Of a DNA stretch of 40,252 nucleotides, positions 17,199 through 25,624 are shown in pieces. The number at the start of each line of letters is the position of its first letter. Positions within the stretch are counted from its first letter, which is position 1. This DNA is from Oscillospiraceae bacterium (GTDB lineage Bacteria; Bacillota; Clostridia; Oscillospirales; Acutalibacteraceae): contig JALEQX010000009.1 in NCBI GenBank assembly GCA_022763825.1, positions 1 through 40,252 of the forward strand, written 5' to 3'. Position numbers and translations under genes: made by a program. Under the pieces are notes generated by a model. It was not told the origin of the DNA. It did no database searches and saw only the letters and a program-made list of their open reading frames with translations.

Positions 17199-17648
17199 TT
17201 ATGACTTTAATAATGAAAGAAGCTCGTCCTTTACTGCCGAGGCAGCATTTTCCGTACGGCATGCAATAAATATCGTATCGTCACCGGCAAGAGTTCCGAC
17301 AATGTCGGGTATATTGAGCGCGTCGATAGCCGCGCATGCCGCCATAGCCGTTCCGATATGGCATTTTACAACGCAGATATTAAGAGCCGTATCAACGTTC
17401 GTAACGGTTTCAAAGAATATAGCGTGATACTTCACATACTTTTCATCAGTCGAACCCGCAAGCGAATACTTGTATTCCCCGCCCGCAGCCGGCTGTTTTA
17501 TAAGGCGAAGTTCCTTAATATCGCGCGACACTGTCGCCTGAGTAACGTCTATTCCGCACGACAGAAGTTTGTCGCGCAGTTCCTCCTGATTGCTGATATT
17601 ATACTGGTCTATCAACTGTAATATCATGGAATGTCTCTCTTTTTTCAT
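17199..17648 (-). CDS. argR: Arginine repressor ArgR/AhrC
   Basis: This 149-residue arginine-dependent regulator controls arginine synthesis and catabolism. It has an N-terminal winged helix (residues 1-70) with the recognition motif TQATVSRDI and a C-terminal hexamerisation domain with the arginine-binding GTLAGDDTIF segment. ATG at 17648 overlaps the nadK stop as TGATG; a GTG three bases earlier is the alternative. No arginine genes are in the window, so it is here because of the conserved operon and not because of its regulon. Confidence 0.95.
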   Translation of the reverse strand: MKKERHSMILQLIDQYNISNQEELRDKLLSCGIDVTQATVSRDIKELRLIKQPAAGGEYKYSLAGSTDEKYVKYHAIFFETVTNVDTALNICVVKCHIGTAMAACAAIDALNIPDIVGTLAGDDTIFIACRTENAASAVKDELLSLLKS

Positions 17649-18529
17649 CACAGTATGTCCTTTCGGTTATATTTACTCTGATCGTTTAGTTTTTCATTTA
17701 ATATATCGGTGAACGAATCGTCTTTTATCTTTATAAATCTGGCTTTTTTATTTGAACTGCCGACGACCGTCCGGCTGCCCGACGGGAGGCTGAACGCCTC
17801 TTCCCCGTCGCACGAAAGTAAGAGCTCGCGCTTTGAATTCTTCGGTTTAATAACGGTGAGATTCGAATTGACATTAAACAAAATCGTCCTCGCCGTTAAA
17901 GAATGGGGGCATATCGGAGTCATCATTATAAGCTCGACATCCGGCTGAGCCACGGGACCGCCTGCGGAAAGATTATATGCAGTGGAACCTGTAGGAGTAG
18001 AAATGATAATGCCGTCCGTTTTATAGTCATTTACATGTTTGCCGTCGCAGAACAGGCTTAATTCTGTAAGCTGTAGTCTCATTCCCCTGGCAAACACTGC
18101 GTCGTTTAAGCATTCCGACGAAAAAATCAGATCAGACCCCATATACGTTTTAACATCAAGCATAATGCGCTCTTCAACAGTGTAATCTTTGTCGGTCAAT
18201 CTGTCAAGCAAAAAAAGTTCATCGTTTTCAATTCCCATCAAATACGCGAGATTTCCCGCGTTAACGCCGAGAACGGGAACATCGTATTTCACCGCTTTTT
18301 TTGACGCGTTGAGAATACTTCCGTCGCCGCCGACAGATATAACCAAATCGGATTCGGGCAGAACGGAATCTATATTGACAAATTTATTTTTATTAACGAA
18401 TTCAAGCTTATCCGAATACGAATTATCGAAATAATAATCTATACCGGACTTACCGAGCCTGTCGCAGACCTCTTTCGTAATGGAATAGCCGTTCGTTCTC
18501 GTAAGATTCGGAATAATAACCGCCTTCAT
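17648..18529 (-). CDS. nadK: NAD kinase
   Basis: NadK phosphorylates NAD to NADP using ATP. The 293 residues have the GGDG motif at 67-70, the conserved Asn-Asp in LNDAVFARG and the NAD-binding block TDGIIISTPTGSTAYNLSAGG (two parts of one conserved motif). The ATG overlaps the tlyA stop as TAATG and its stop overlaps argR, so translation is coupled along tlyA-nadK-argR. Confidence 0.97.
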   Translation of the reverse strand: MKAVIIPNLTRTNGYSITKEVCDRLGKSGIDYYFDNSYSDKLEFVNKNKFVNIDSVLPESDLVISVGGDGSILNASKKAVKYDVPVLGVNAGNLAYLMGIENDELFLLDRLTDKDYTVEERIMLDVKTYMGSDLIFSSECLNDAVFARGMRLQLTELSLFCDGKHVNDYKTDGIIISTPTGSTAYNLSAGGPVAQPDVELIMMTPICPHSLTARTILFNVNSNLTVIKPKNSKRELLLSCDGEEAFSLPSGSRTVVGSSNKKARFIKIKDDSFTDILNEKLNDQSKYNRKDIL

Positions 18530-19335
18530 TAATCCTCACCGCCGTTTAAAACCTTATGAGACTGTAAAACAGTATAATCAATATCTATATTCGCATCGGT
18601 TCCCTGTTTCTTTAAGTATATAAGATATTCAATATTACCTTCAGGACCTTTTATCGGAGAAAAATCAAGTCCGCATACGGCAAAACCGAGCTGTTTTGCA
18701 AAAAGGTAAATTTTATTTATAACATTCTTATGAACGTTTATGTCACGGACAACGCCCTTTTTGCCGACATTTTCGCGTCCCGCCTCAAACTGCGGTTTTA
18801 TCAGGCATACCGTTTCTCCGTCATCCGAAAGTAAATTATACGCCACAGGCAGAACAAGTTCAAGCGAAATAAACGAAACGTCAACAGACGCAAAATCTAT
18901 TTTATCGGTAACCTGCTCGTCTGTTACATATCTTATATTTGTTCTCTCGAGATTTACGACTCTCGGATCGCTTCGTATCTTCCATGCGAGCTGACCGTAG
19001 CCGACGTCCACGCAGTATACTTTTTTCGCCCCGTTTTGAAGCATACAGTCGGAAAAACCGCCCGTAGACGCTCCTATATCCATACATATTTTATCTTTAA
19101 GAGTTATCGGAAAGACTGACACGGCTTTTTTAAGTTTATATCCGCCTCTGCTGACAAACTCCATTGAACTTCTGACCTCGATACTGTCCTCGGGCTTTAC
19201 GTTTGTTCCTGCCTTAAGTTCCTTTTGTCCGTTTACGTAAACCTGCCCCGCCATAATCATGGCTTTGGCTTTTTCACGGCTTTCAAGCAACCCGAGCTGT
19301 ACTATTCTTTGGTCAAGTCTAATTTTATCGGACAT
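18529..19335 (-). CDS. tlyA: TlyA-family rRNA 2'-O-methyltransferase
   Basis: The 268 residues comprise an N-terminal S4 RNA-binding domain (about residues 3-65) and an FtsJ-like SAM methyltransferase with DIGASTGGFSDCML as the SAM motif and a K-D-K type active site. Mycobacterial TlyA methylates 16S and 23S rRNA; the clostridial orthologue, often called a hemolysin homologue, sits as here between dxs and nadK. AGAGG precedes the ATG, one base after the dxs stop. Confidence 0.93.
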   Translation of the reverse strand: MSDKIRLDQRIVQLGLLESREKAKAMIMAGQVYVNGQKELKAGTNVKPEDSIEVRSSMEFVSRGGYKLKKAVSVFPITLKDKICMDIGASTGGFSDCMLQNGAKKVYCVDVGYGQLAWKIRSDPRVVNLERTNIRYVTDEQVTDKIDFASVDVSFISLELVLPVAYNLLSDDGETVCLIKPQFEAGRENVGKKGVVRDINVHKNVINKIYLFAKQLGFAVCGLDFSPIKGPEGNIEYLIYLKKQGTDANIDIDYTVLQSHKVLNGGED

Positions 19336-19336
19336 T

Positions 19337-21193
19337 TTACGTTACCTCTGCAATTTCTTTAACAATACTGTCCCTGTCGAATCCGAATTCTTTCAGCAAA
19401 ATTTTTGCCGTGGAATGGCTAACATACCTGTCTTCGACGGCGCGGATTTTGTAATCTCCGTTATATCCGTTTTCACAAAGAAGATAATTAAAGCTCTCGC
19501 CGATGCCGCCGCTCAATTCGCCCTCTTCGTAAAAGAATACGTTTGAACAGTTCAAAACCGCTTTAACGGACTCTGAATCTATCGGTTTGATTCTGTTAAG
19601 TTTTATAAGTTTAATCTTCATGCGGGGTCTCAATTCCTCGCACGCATACGCACATTCGGCAAAAATACGTCCGTAGGTTACTATTGCCGTATCGGCGTCT
19701 TTTTCTCCGAATTCGTCAAAATTGCCGTCGCCGGGTTCGTATTCGGGCGGGAATACGCATTCCTCTCCCTTAGGATAGCGAACCGCAGCGACGCCGTCTG
19801 TATGATAGAGCGCACGGAACAAAGCGTTTCTCATACCCTTATAAGTAGACGGAGAAAAAATCGTAACCCCGGGAATTGTGTTAAGCATAGGAACATCCAG
19901 CAATCCGTGGTGGGTAGGACCGTCGCCGTCTACAAATCCCGCGCGGTCAATTGCCAGTACAAGTTTGAGTCCCTGCAAAGCCGCGTCGTGTATAATCTGG
20001 TCGTATGTTCTCTGCAAAAAAGCGGAATAAACCGCGAACACAGGCACCATGCCTCCGCGTGAAAGTCCGGCTGAAAACGTAACGGCGTGTTCCTCTGCAA
20101 TACCTACGTCAAAAAATCTCTGAGGATATTTTTCTGCAAAGCAGTCAAGTCCGGTACCTATTCCCATAGCCGCCGTAACCGCGCAAATACGCTTGTCATT
20201 ATCGGCAAATGAGCACAGCGACGCGCCGAATTCGGATGAAAACGTGTCCGCACTGCATTTAAACTCGCCCGAAACTATATCAAAATGTCCTATACCGTGA
20301 AATTTACTCGGAGCCTGCTCGGCAAATTCATATCCCTTGCCCTTTTTGGTTTTTATATGTATAAGCATGGGATAGTCGGCTGTTTTAGCCGCCTCGAATG
20401 CGTCAGTCAAAACATCTACGTTATGTCCGTCAAGCGGACCTATATATCTGAATCCGAGTTCTTCAAACATTGTACTGTTCTTATAGAACAGGGATTTAAG
20501 TCTTGTTTTTATATTGAAAAGTAAATTCGAAAGTTTTACGCCTATCAACGGAATCTTATTGAGCGCGCTCTCCGTCTTCGCCTTCATTCTGAAATACGAC
20601 GGTCTTGCTTTTATTACGGCAAGGTGTGAAGCAAAAGCTCCGACGTTTTTCGATATCGACATATCGTTATCGTTCAGTATGACAATCAGGCGGGATCTGG
20701 TCCTGCCCGCATTATTAAGAGCTTCATATACCATTCCGCCGGTAAACGCTCCGTCACCGATAACGGCTATCGTGTAGTTCTTATTATTTTTAAGCTTATT
20801 CGCCTGCGCAATACCGTATGCCGCCGAAAGCGACGTACTCGAATGTCCGCTGTAAAAAATGTCGTGCTCGCTCTCGCTCGGGTCGGAAAAACCTGAAAGT
20901 CCGCCGGGCTGTCTGAGAGTGGAGAATCTGTCCTGACGCCCTGTAAGAAGTTTATGAACGTAAACCTGATGACCGACATCCCAGATTATTTTATCATACG
21001 GGGAATTGAACGCCTTGTGAAGAGCTACAGTCAATTCAACGACGCCGAGGTTTGAGGCAAGGTGTCCGCCCGTTTGAGAGACGGTATCGATAAGTTTATT
21101 TCTGATTTCCACGCATAACCTGTCCGTTTGCTCTGAATTAAGTTTTTTTACATCCGACGGCTTTTTAATACTGTCTAGAATATGCTCATCCAT
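19337..21193 (-). CDS. dxs: 1-deoxy-D-xylulose-5-phosphate synthase
   Basis: Dxs condenses pyruvate and glyceraldehyde 3-phosphate, the first step of the MEP isoprenoid pathway. The 618 residues show the thiamine diphosphate site GDGAFTGGMVYEALNNAG, the early GHQVYVHKLLTGR and GHSSTSLS motifs with catalytic His, the DRAGFVDGDGPTHHG motif and a transketolase C-terminal domain. GGAG lies 9 bases before the ATG, 14 bases after ispA. The next step of the pathway is not in the window, but ispA just upstream uses its products. Confidence 0.97.
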   Translation of the reverse strand: MDEHILDSIKKPSDVKKLNSEQTDRLCVEIRNKLIDTVSQTGGHLASNLGVVELTVALHKAFNSPYDKIIWDVGHQVYVHKLLTGRQDRFSTLRQPGGLSGFSDPSESEHDIFYSGHSSTSLSAAYGIAQANKLKNNKNYTIAVIGDGAFTGGMVYEALNNAGRTRSRLIVILNDNDMSISKNVGAFASHLAVIKARPSYFRMKAKTESALNKIPLIGVKLSNLLFNIKTRLKSLFYKNSTMFEELGFRYIGPLDGHNVDVLTDAFEAAKTADYPMLIHIKTKKGKGYEFAEQAPSKFHGIGHFDIVSGEFKCSADTFSSEFGASLCSFADNDKRICAVTAAMGIGTGLDCFAEKYPQRFFDVGIAEEHAVTFSAGLSRGGMVPVFAVYSAFLQRTYDQIIHDAALQGLKLVLAIDRAGFVDGDGPTHHGLLDVPMLNTIPGVTIFSPSTYKGMRNALFRALYHTDGVAAVRYPKGEECVFPPEYEPGDGNFDEFGEKDADTAIVTYGRIFAECAYACEELRPRMKIKLIKLNRIKPIDSESVKAVLNCSNVFFYEEGELSGGIGESFNYLLCENGYNGDYKIRAVEDRYVSHSTAKILLKEFGFDRDSIVKEIAEVT

Positions 21194-21207
21194 TAATCGT
21201 TACTCCG

Positions 21208-22056
21208 TTATACTGTTCTTTTAAGCAGTCTTAATGCAAATTCACTGAGATATGAGGTATCGGAATCTATTTTATCAAGCGCTTTAAGAGCTTTTTCGGT
21301 ATATTCATCAGCAAGCATTCTTGCCTTATCGGCTCCGAAAAGAGAAACGTAAGTCGCTTTGTTATTAACAATATCGCTGTTATCCTCGCCCTCTGCAAAA
21401 TCAAGAAGGTCGTCGACTATCTGAAAAGCAATGCCGAGATTTTCAGCAAAGGATTCCGCATACGGAATATAGTCATACCGTCCGCCGAAAATACATCCGA
21501 GAACGCATGCGCATTTTATAAGCGCCGAGGTTTTAAGTTTATCCATAAGAAAAAGCGTTTCGGCGTCAATTATCGCACCCTCTGTTTCGGTATCGATAAC
21601 CTGACCGCCTATCATACCGTTTACTCCGGCGTTTTCGGAAAGATAGCTTACGGCTCTTACTTTTTTATCGTCGGAACATACTGCGGCAAGCATCGCCGAA
21701 AAAGCATGAGTTAAAAGTGCGTCGCCCGCAAGCAGTCCAAGTCCCTCGCCGAATTTCTTATGAGTCGACGGCTTTCCCCTGCGCATATCATCGTTGTCCA
21801 TACACGGCAGATCGTCATGTACAAGCGAATATGAATGAATCATTTCAACGCCCATTGCAAACGGAAGCGCGTCCTTAACATCGGCGCCGCATATGTTTGC
21901 AAACTCAAGGCAAAGCAGAGGTCTGACCCTCTTTCCCCCGTCGGTGCATGCATATTTCATAGCGTCGGTAAGGCGGGAGTATTTTTCGTCCGGAACGGGA
22001 ATAAAATCTTCTATATTATCATCAATAAGTCTGACGTATTCTTCTGTTTTACTCAT
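21208..22056 (-). CDS. ispA: Polyprenyl (farnesyl/geranyl) diphosphate synthase
   Basis: This prenyltransferase adds isopentenyl units to allylic diphosphates for quinone and cell-wall lipid carriers. In the 282-residue form the first Asp-rich motif DDLPCMDNDD begins at D81 with RRGKP following, and the second is QIVDDLLDFAEG. Residues before the first motif fit short-chain (C10-C15) enzymes. The start at 22056 is preferred: AGAGG lies 9 bases upstream, and the ATG overlaps the xseB stop (ATGAGTAA). A start at 22065 would overlap the ribosome site. Confidence 0.94.
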   Translation of the reverse strand: MSKTEEYVRLIDDNIEDFIPVPDEKYSRLTDAMKYACTDGGKRVRPLLCLEFANICGADVKDALPFAMGVEMIHSYSLVHDDLPCMDNDDMRRGKPSTHKKFGEGLGLLAGDALLTHAFSAMLAAVCSDDKKVRAVSYLSENAGVNGMIGGQVIDTETEGAIIDAETLFLMDKLKTSALIKCACVLGCIFGGRYDYIPYAESFAENLGIAFQIVDDLLDFAEGEDNSDIVNNKATYVSLFGADKARMLADEYTEKALKALDKIDSDTSYLSEFALRLLKRTV

Positions 22057-22258
22057 TGTCCTCATCCTCTTTTTGAGACTCTGTAATTTTCTCTATTTTA
22101 ATTCTTGACTTTTCGAGATACTGTGAGCAGAAATCGGCAAGTTTTACAGCCTCTGCATAAATTTTTGTCGTCTCGTCAAGAGTCATATCGCCTTTTTCAA
22201 GTTTTGAAACAAGTTCTTCAAGAGAAGCAAACGCTTCCTCATAAGTCATTTTTTTCAT
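22049..22258 (-). CDS. xseB: Exodeoxyribonuclease VII small subunit
   Basis: The 69-residue small subunit of exonuclease VII forms a helical hairpin (MTYEEAFASLEELVSKLEKGDMTLDE ... in two stretches, with LEKGDMTLDETTKIYAEAVKL typical of the family) and binds XseA to degrade single-stranded DNA. It overlaps both the 3' end of xseA by 20 bases and the start of ispA by 8, the usual compact arrangement. The ribosome site is weak (GGTGAT), which fits translational coupling to xseA. Confidence 0.95.
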   Translation of the reverse strand: MKKMTYEEAFASLEELVSKLEKGDMTLDETTKIYAEAVKLADFCSQYLEKSRIKIEKITESQKEDEDNE

Positions 22259-23477
22259 CTGCAATCACCGCATTATATAATATTTTTTGTGCACGGCACA
22301 TTATCGTTCCGTCAAAAGTCATTATTTTCAGTTCATCTCCGGCATTGACAGCCGAGGCGCTCATAACGCGTTTATCGCCCGAATAAACGGGGAAAAATCC
22401 TTTTTTGAGCGAGTTCAGAGGATTCAGCGCATACAGCTTATTCATAACAGAATCAAGTCTGCGTTCTTTTTCGAACATATAAACGGAAACGGAGTCGTTT
22501 AAGCGCTTTATTTTATTGTCAAACGCTTCTTTCATTCCTGAGTAGATGTTCTGCGGAGAATATGCGCGTAAAATTCTGACAGCCGAATCAAGCGACTGTT
22601 TTTTTAACGAATATACTCGAGCAAACGCCGAATCCGCTCTGCTCCTTAGATTAAAAACCGCATACTTCAGACTGTCAGTGTCTTCGCTTGCCAGCTCCGC
22701 CGCTGCGGAAGGAGTCGGAGCTCTCAAATCGGCGGCAAAATCGCACAGTGTAAAATCAGTCTCGTGTCCTATACCCGTAATAACAGGAATTTCACTTTCC
22801 GCAACCGCCCTGACGAGCTTTTCTTCGTTATATCCCCACAAATCCTCTATACTGCCTCCGCCTCTTCCGAGAATTATAACGTCGGCACTTTTGTTTTTAT
22901 TAAAATAGCGGATAGCTTTGATATTATCCGAAGCACATGACGCTCCCTGAACGTTTACGGGATATATTTTTACAGTGCACAGCGGATATCTCCTTGTCAG
23001 TACGTTGCAAATATCCCTGACGGCGGCGCCGGTATCGGAGGTTATGACTCCGACGTTTTTAGGAAAACGCGGAATAGACTTTTTTCGAGTCTCATCAAAA
23101 AGCCCTTCGGAACTGAGTTTCTTTTTCAGCTGTTCAAAAGCAAGAGCAAGCGCACCCGCCCCCTCGGGCTGCATATCGTCGACATAAAGCTGATATATTC
23201 CGTCGCGCTCAAAAACGCCGACCCGTCCCTTGCAGACGACGCGCATGCCGTTCTCAGGGACAAAACGTACGCGCTGTGCCGAACGGGCAAACATAACCGC
23301 CTTTATAGCGCTTGAATCATCCTTAAGAGTGAAATAGAAATGTCCGGAACGATAGTGATTCGTAAAATTCGATATTTCCCCGGCAATAAGAACATTGAAA
23401 AGTCTCGAATCGGCATCGAAAAGATTTTTTATATAAAAATTTATCTGAGAAACGCTCAGCGGAGCCGTCTGTATCAT
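22239..23477 (-). CDS. xseA: Exodeoxyribonuclease VII large subunit
   Basis: This is the catalytic subunit of exonuclease VII. The 412 residues carry an N-terminal OB-fold domain (about residues 5-100), the catalytic core with GVITSDTGAAVRDI and the conserved RGGGSIEDLWGYNEE motif, then a helical extension and a short C-terminal beta domain. AGGAG lies 5 bases before the ATG, which overlaps the stop of the TsaD-like gene (ATGA). Confidence 0.96.
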   Translation of the reverse strand: MIQTAPLSVSQINFYIKNLFDADSRLFNVLIAGEISNFTNHYRSGHFYFTLKDDSSAIKAVMFARSAQRVRFVPENGMRVVCKGRVGVFERDGIYQLYVDDMQPEGAGALALAFEQLKKKLSSEGLFDETRKKSIPRFPKNVGVITSDTGAAVRDICNVLTRRYPLCTVKIYPVNVQGASCASDNIKAIRYFNKNKSADVIILGRGGGSIEDLWGYNEEKLVRAVAESEIPVITGIGHETDFTLCDFAADLRAPTPSAAAELASEDTDSLKYAVFNLRSRADSAFARVYSLKKQSLDSAVRILRAYSPQNIYSGMKEAFDNKIKRLNDSVSVYMFEKERRLDSVMNKLYALNPLNSLKKGFFPVYSGDKRVMSASAVNAGDELKIMTFDGTIMCRAQKILYNAVIADEKNDL

Positions 23478-24412
23478 AAATTCTCCTTAATATACGCAAG
23501 GTAAGCAGTTCCGGCGGCATTATCTGCGGAAAACTCGGGTTCGGCGAAATAACAATTATCAACTCTCGAGAGAATATCCTCCCTGATAATAGAATCCGAC
23601 ATAACGCCTCCGGCGTATAAAACCGGAATATTGCCGAATTTTTCACGCATGTTTACGCACATTTGATAAGCACAGCACCGCAGGGAATCAATACAGTACC
23701 TTGCAATGTCGCATTTGTCCTCACCTTTTAAGAACATGTCTCTGCACTTATTTTCTATACCGGAAAGACTTACGTTTCCGTCTCTGAAAAATAATTTTAC
23801 GTCATATTTTTTTTCGCTCTGTTTTGCCAGTTTTTCGAGTTCCGCGCCGGCGGGAAATCTGAGACCGAGCAAAACTCCGACCCTGTCCACGGCCTGTCCG
23901 GCTTTTAAATCAAGGGAAGTAAAAACATTATGAATATTAAAAATCCTGTCCTCGTCATATTCAACAAACAGCGCATCCGTAGTTCCGCCGGAAAAATGAA
24001 ATGCTATGAACCGGGAACCGATAAGCTCGGTTTTACCGGCTGAATAAACCGCCGCCGCAATATGCCCCGCCTGATGGGAAAATTCATAGCGCGGAATATT
24101 CAAAGCGGAAGAAATAACCTTGGAATAACCGTTTCCGACGGTAAAACAAGGCATATACGAATCGAGAGAATCTCTCGGCGCATACGAAGCTGAAACGGCG
24201 CACGGCGAATCAAATTCCGACAAAACGCATTCCAGCATTCCGGGAAGATTTCTGCTATGGTGAAAAACAGCGTCCGACTGCCTTAGCCCTTTTGCATTTT
24301 CGGCTACGGGAAGAAGCTGTTTTTTCGAAACGATTATTCCCTCGACCTCTTTGTACAAGGCGCACGAGGTTGTGTAGTTGCTCGTGTCGATACCGAGATA
24401 CGTTTTCATCAT
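23474..24412 (-). CDS. TsaD/Kae1-like ASKHA protein (paralogue of the t6A enzyme)
   Basis: The 312 residues have the ASKHA fold of TsaD/Kae1: an opening LGIDTSNYTTS ATP-site strand, the metal motif HxxxH as H113-QAG-H117, a FHFSGGTTDA phosphate loop and a closing YAGGVMSDS. True TsaD proteins have about 340 residues and a characteristic SHKLD-type segment not seen here. The gene sits between nusB and xseA, where Ruminococcaceae-like genomes carry a protein annotated as O-sialoglycoprotein endopeptidase. It is therefore probably a paralogue, with the real tsaD elsewhere. No ribosome site is obvious, so translation may be coupled to nusB, whose stop lies 3 bases before. The function is unknown. 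Confidence 0.82.
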   Translation of the reverse strand: MMKTYLGIDTSNYTTSCALYKEVEGIIVSKKQLLPVAENAKGLRQSDAVFHHSRNLPGMLECVLSEFDSPCAVSASYAPRDSLDSYMPCFTVGNGYSKVISSALNIPRYEFSHQAGHIAAAVYSAGKTELIGSRFIAFHFSGGTTDALFVEYDEDRIFNIHNVFTSLDLKAGQAVDRVGVLLGLRFPAGAELEKLAKQSEKKYDVKLFFRDGNVSLSGIENKCRDMFLKGEDKCDIARYCIDSLRCCAYQMCVNMREKFGNIPVLYAGGVMSDSIIREDILSRVDNCYFAEPEFSADNAAGTAYLAYIKENL

Positions 24413-24415
24413 AAA

Positions 24416-24928
24416 TCAATCGGCAGCGGCAGTTTCGCCGGCATTATCGGCATTTTGAGTATCCGAATCAACCTCATGTTCAGGTTCGGCTGTCTCGTTT
24501 TCACAAACAGCTCCCGCCTCTCCGGAGTCTAAATTCTTCACCGCAGAACCCAAAACGGCATTTACAAATGCGGGATCCTGCTCAGCGGCGTATTTTTTTG
24601 CAAGTTCCACGGCCTCATTTATAGAAACTGCATACGGAACGGAGTCAAAATAAAGAATCTCGCACACCGCAAGTCTCAGCAAGGCGAGAACAACTTTTGA
24701 AAGTCTCGTTATTTTCCATCCGCTTGCAAGATAACGGCTGATAGTCGAATCTATTTCCTCAAGAGAATCAAACGTATGTCCGGCAAGTGCGGAAACGTAC
24801 GAATCATATTCAAACAGTCCCGCCTCTTTTGCCGTCTCGCACAGTTCGGCCACAGTGCTGTCGGGATTGAACTGTTTTTCAAAAACGATGATAAACGCCT
24901 GTTCTCTTGATTCCTGTCTTTTTTTCAT
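24416..24928 (-). CDS. nusB: Transcription antitermination factor NusB
   Basis: NusB with NusE binds BoxA RNA and supports rRNA antitermination. Residues 1 to about 133 match the all-helical NusB fold, with REQAFIIVFEKQF at the start and the signature SINEAVELAKKYA ... AFVNAVLGSAV. An extra acidic C-terminal tail of about 37 residues, rich in Glu, Asp, Ala and Asn, follows and is not part of the domain. CGGAGGT lies 5 bases before the ATG. The leader upstream can form a stem whose arm is complementary to that ribosome site (see 24948-24980). Confidence 0.95.
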   Translation of the reverse strand: MKKRQESREQAFIIVFEKQFNPDSTVAELCETAKEAGLFEYDSYVSALAGHTFDSLEEIDSTISRYLASGWKITRLSKVVLALLRLAVCEILYFDSVPYAVSINEAVELAKKYAAEQDPAFVNAVLGSAVKNLDSGEAGAVCENETAEPEHEVDSDTQNADNAGETAAAD

Positions 24929-24947
24929 TGAGTACCTCCGATAAAAC

Positions 24948-24980
24948 TTTAAGACCCCCGGTTTCGCCGGAGGTCTTAAA
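24948..24980 (-). other. Leader stem-loop of nusB, or terminator of spoIIIA
   Basis: Perfect nine-base flanks TTTAAGACC and GGTCTTAAA enclose a further CCGG pair with one mismatch and a 5-base loop. On the minus strand the upstream arm holds ACCTCCG (plus 24968-24974), exactly complementary to the nusB ribosome site CGGAGGT (plus 24934-24940). The downstream side has only four T. It may terminate spoIIIA transcripts or control nusB translation by alternative pairing. Confidence 0.6.
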
Positions 24981-25030
24981 ACGACATTGCTTTACGCTTT
25001 AAAATAAGTAATTCCTGCGAATTTTCTTAT

Positions 25031-25058
25031 ATTATAGCATAAAATAAAAAATATACAA
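25031..25058 (-). promoter_or_regulatory. Likely vegetative promoter for nusB and downstream genes
   Basis: On the minus strand TTGTAT (plus 25053-25058) and a perfect TATAAT (plus 25031-25036) are 16 bases apart, just past the spoIIIAH stop. A vegetative promoter is expected here because the spoIIIA genes before it are sporulation-specific while nusB to tyrS are needed in growth. Confidence 0.65.
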
Positions 25059-25065
25059 GAGTTTT

Positions 25066-25605
25066 TTATTTAGCGCCGATAATCGTTATATTTTCGGGAG
25101 AAATTTTTAGATTATTCTGAACGATTTCACGTATCTGCAAAACGGAGTTATCAGTAAGATACCTGTCCTCGACAATCACCTCGACGCTGTCCGTGTTTAC
25201 AACGCATACGCATTCTCCGCCGATTTTGGCGCTGACAAGCGTTTCGATATTACTTTCGGTTATCTTATTATCCGAAATATCGGTCAGCGAAGCGGAAGCC
25301 GACGCAACCGCATCATTGTCACTCGACGGCGCACTTATAATCTCTTTGAGAGAAGCAACGGATTTATCATATGCTTCATTTCTGGAGAGTCTTGCCGAGG
25401 CAAAATACTCTTTATTTTCACCCGCGTTTACATACTGCGCGTCGCCCAGATTATGCACGTTCTCCGAACTTATATTTGACTCTCCTTCTGCGGGAACGAT
25501 TTTTTCACGCCCGGACGTAAGATACCAATTGGCAAGTACCGCCGCTCCGAGAACAATTACGATTCCCGAGAGAATCAATTGTTTTTTCTTTACAGTTTTG
25601 CTCAT
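25066..25605 (-). CDS. spoIIIAH: Stage III sporulation protein AH
   Basis: SpoIIIAH is the mother-cell membrane protein whose outer domain meets forespore SpoIIQ to form the channel between the two cells. The 179 residues have one membrane helix (about residues 9-29, LILSGIVIVLGAAVLANWYL) and a C-terminal ring-building domain of the YscJ/FliF type near residues 75-179 (ITESNIETLVSAKIGG ... VEVIVEDRYLTDNSVLQI). GGAG lies 9 bases before the ATG. It is last in the spoIIIA operon. Confidence 0.94.
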   Translation of the reverse strand: MSKTVKKKQLILSGIVIVLGAAVLANWYLTSGREKIVPAEGESNISSENVHNLGDAQYVNAGENKEYFASARLSRNEAYDKSVASLKEIISAPSSDNDAVASASASLTDISDNKITESNIETLVSAKIGGECVCVVNTDSVEVIVEDRYLTDNSVLQIREIVQNNLKISPENITIIGAK

Positions 25606-25624
25606 AAAACACTGCTCCTTAAAT

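Noticed and set aside
23474..24412. True tsaD (t6A enzyme)
   Set aside because: Length, gene context and missing TsaD-specific segments favour a paralogue, although only the rest of the genome can settle this.
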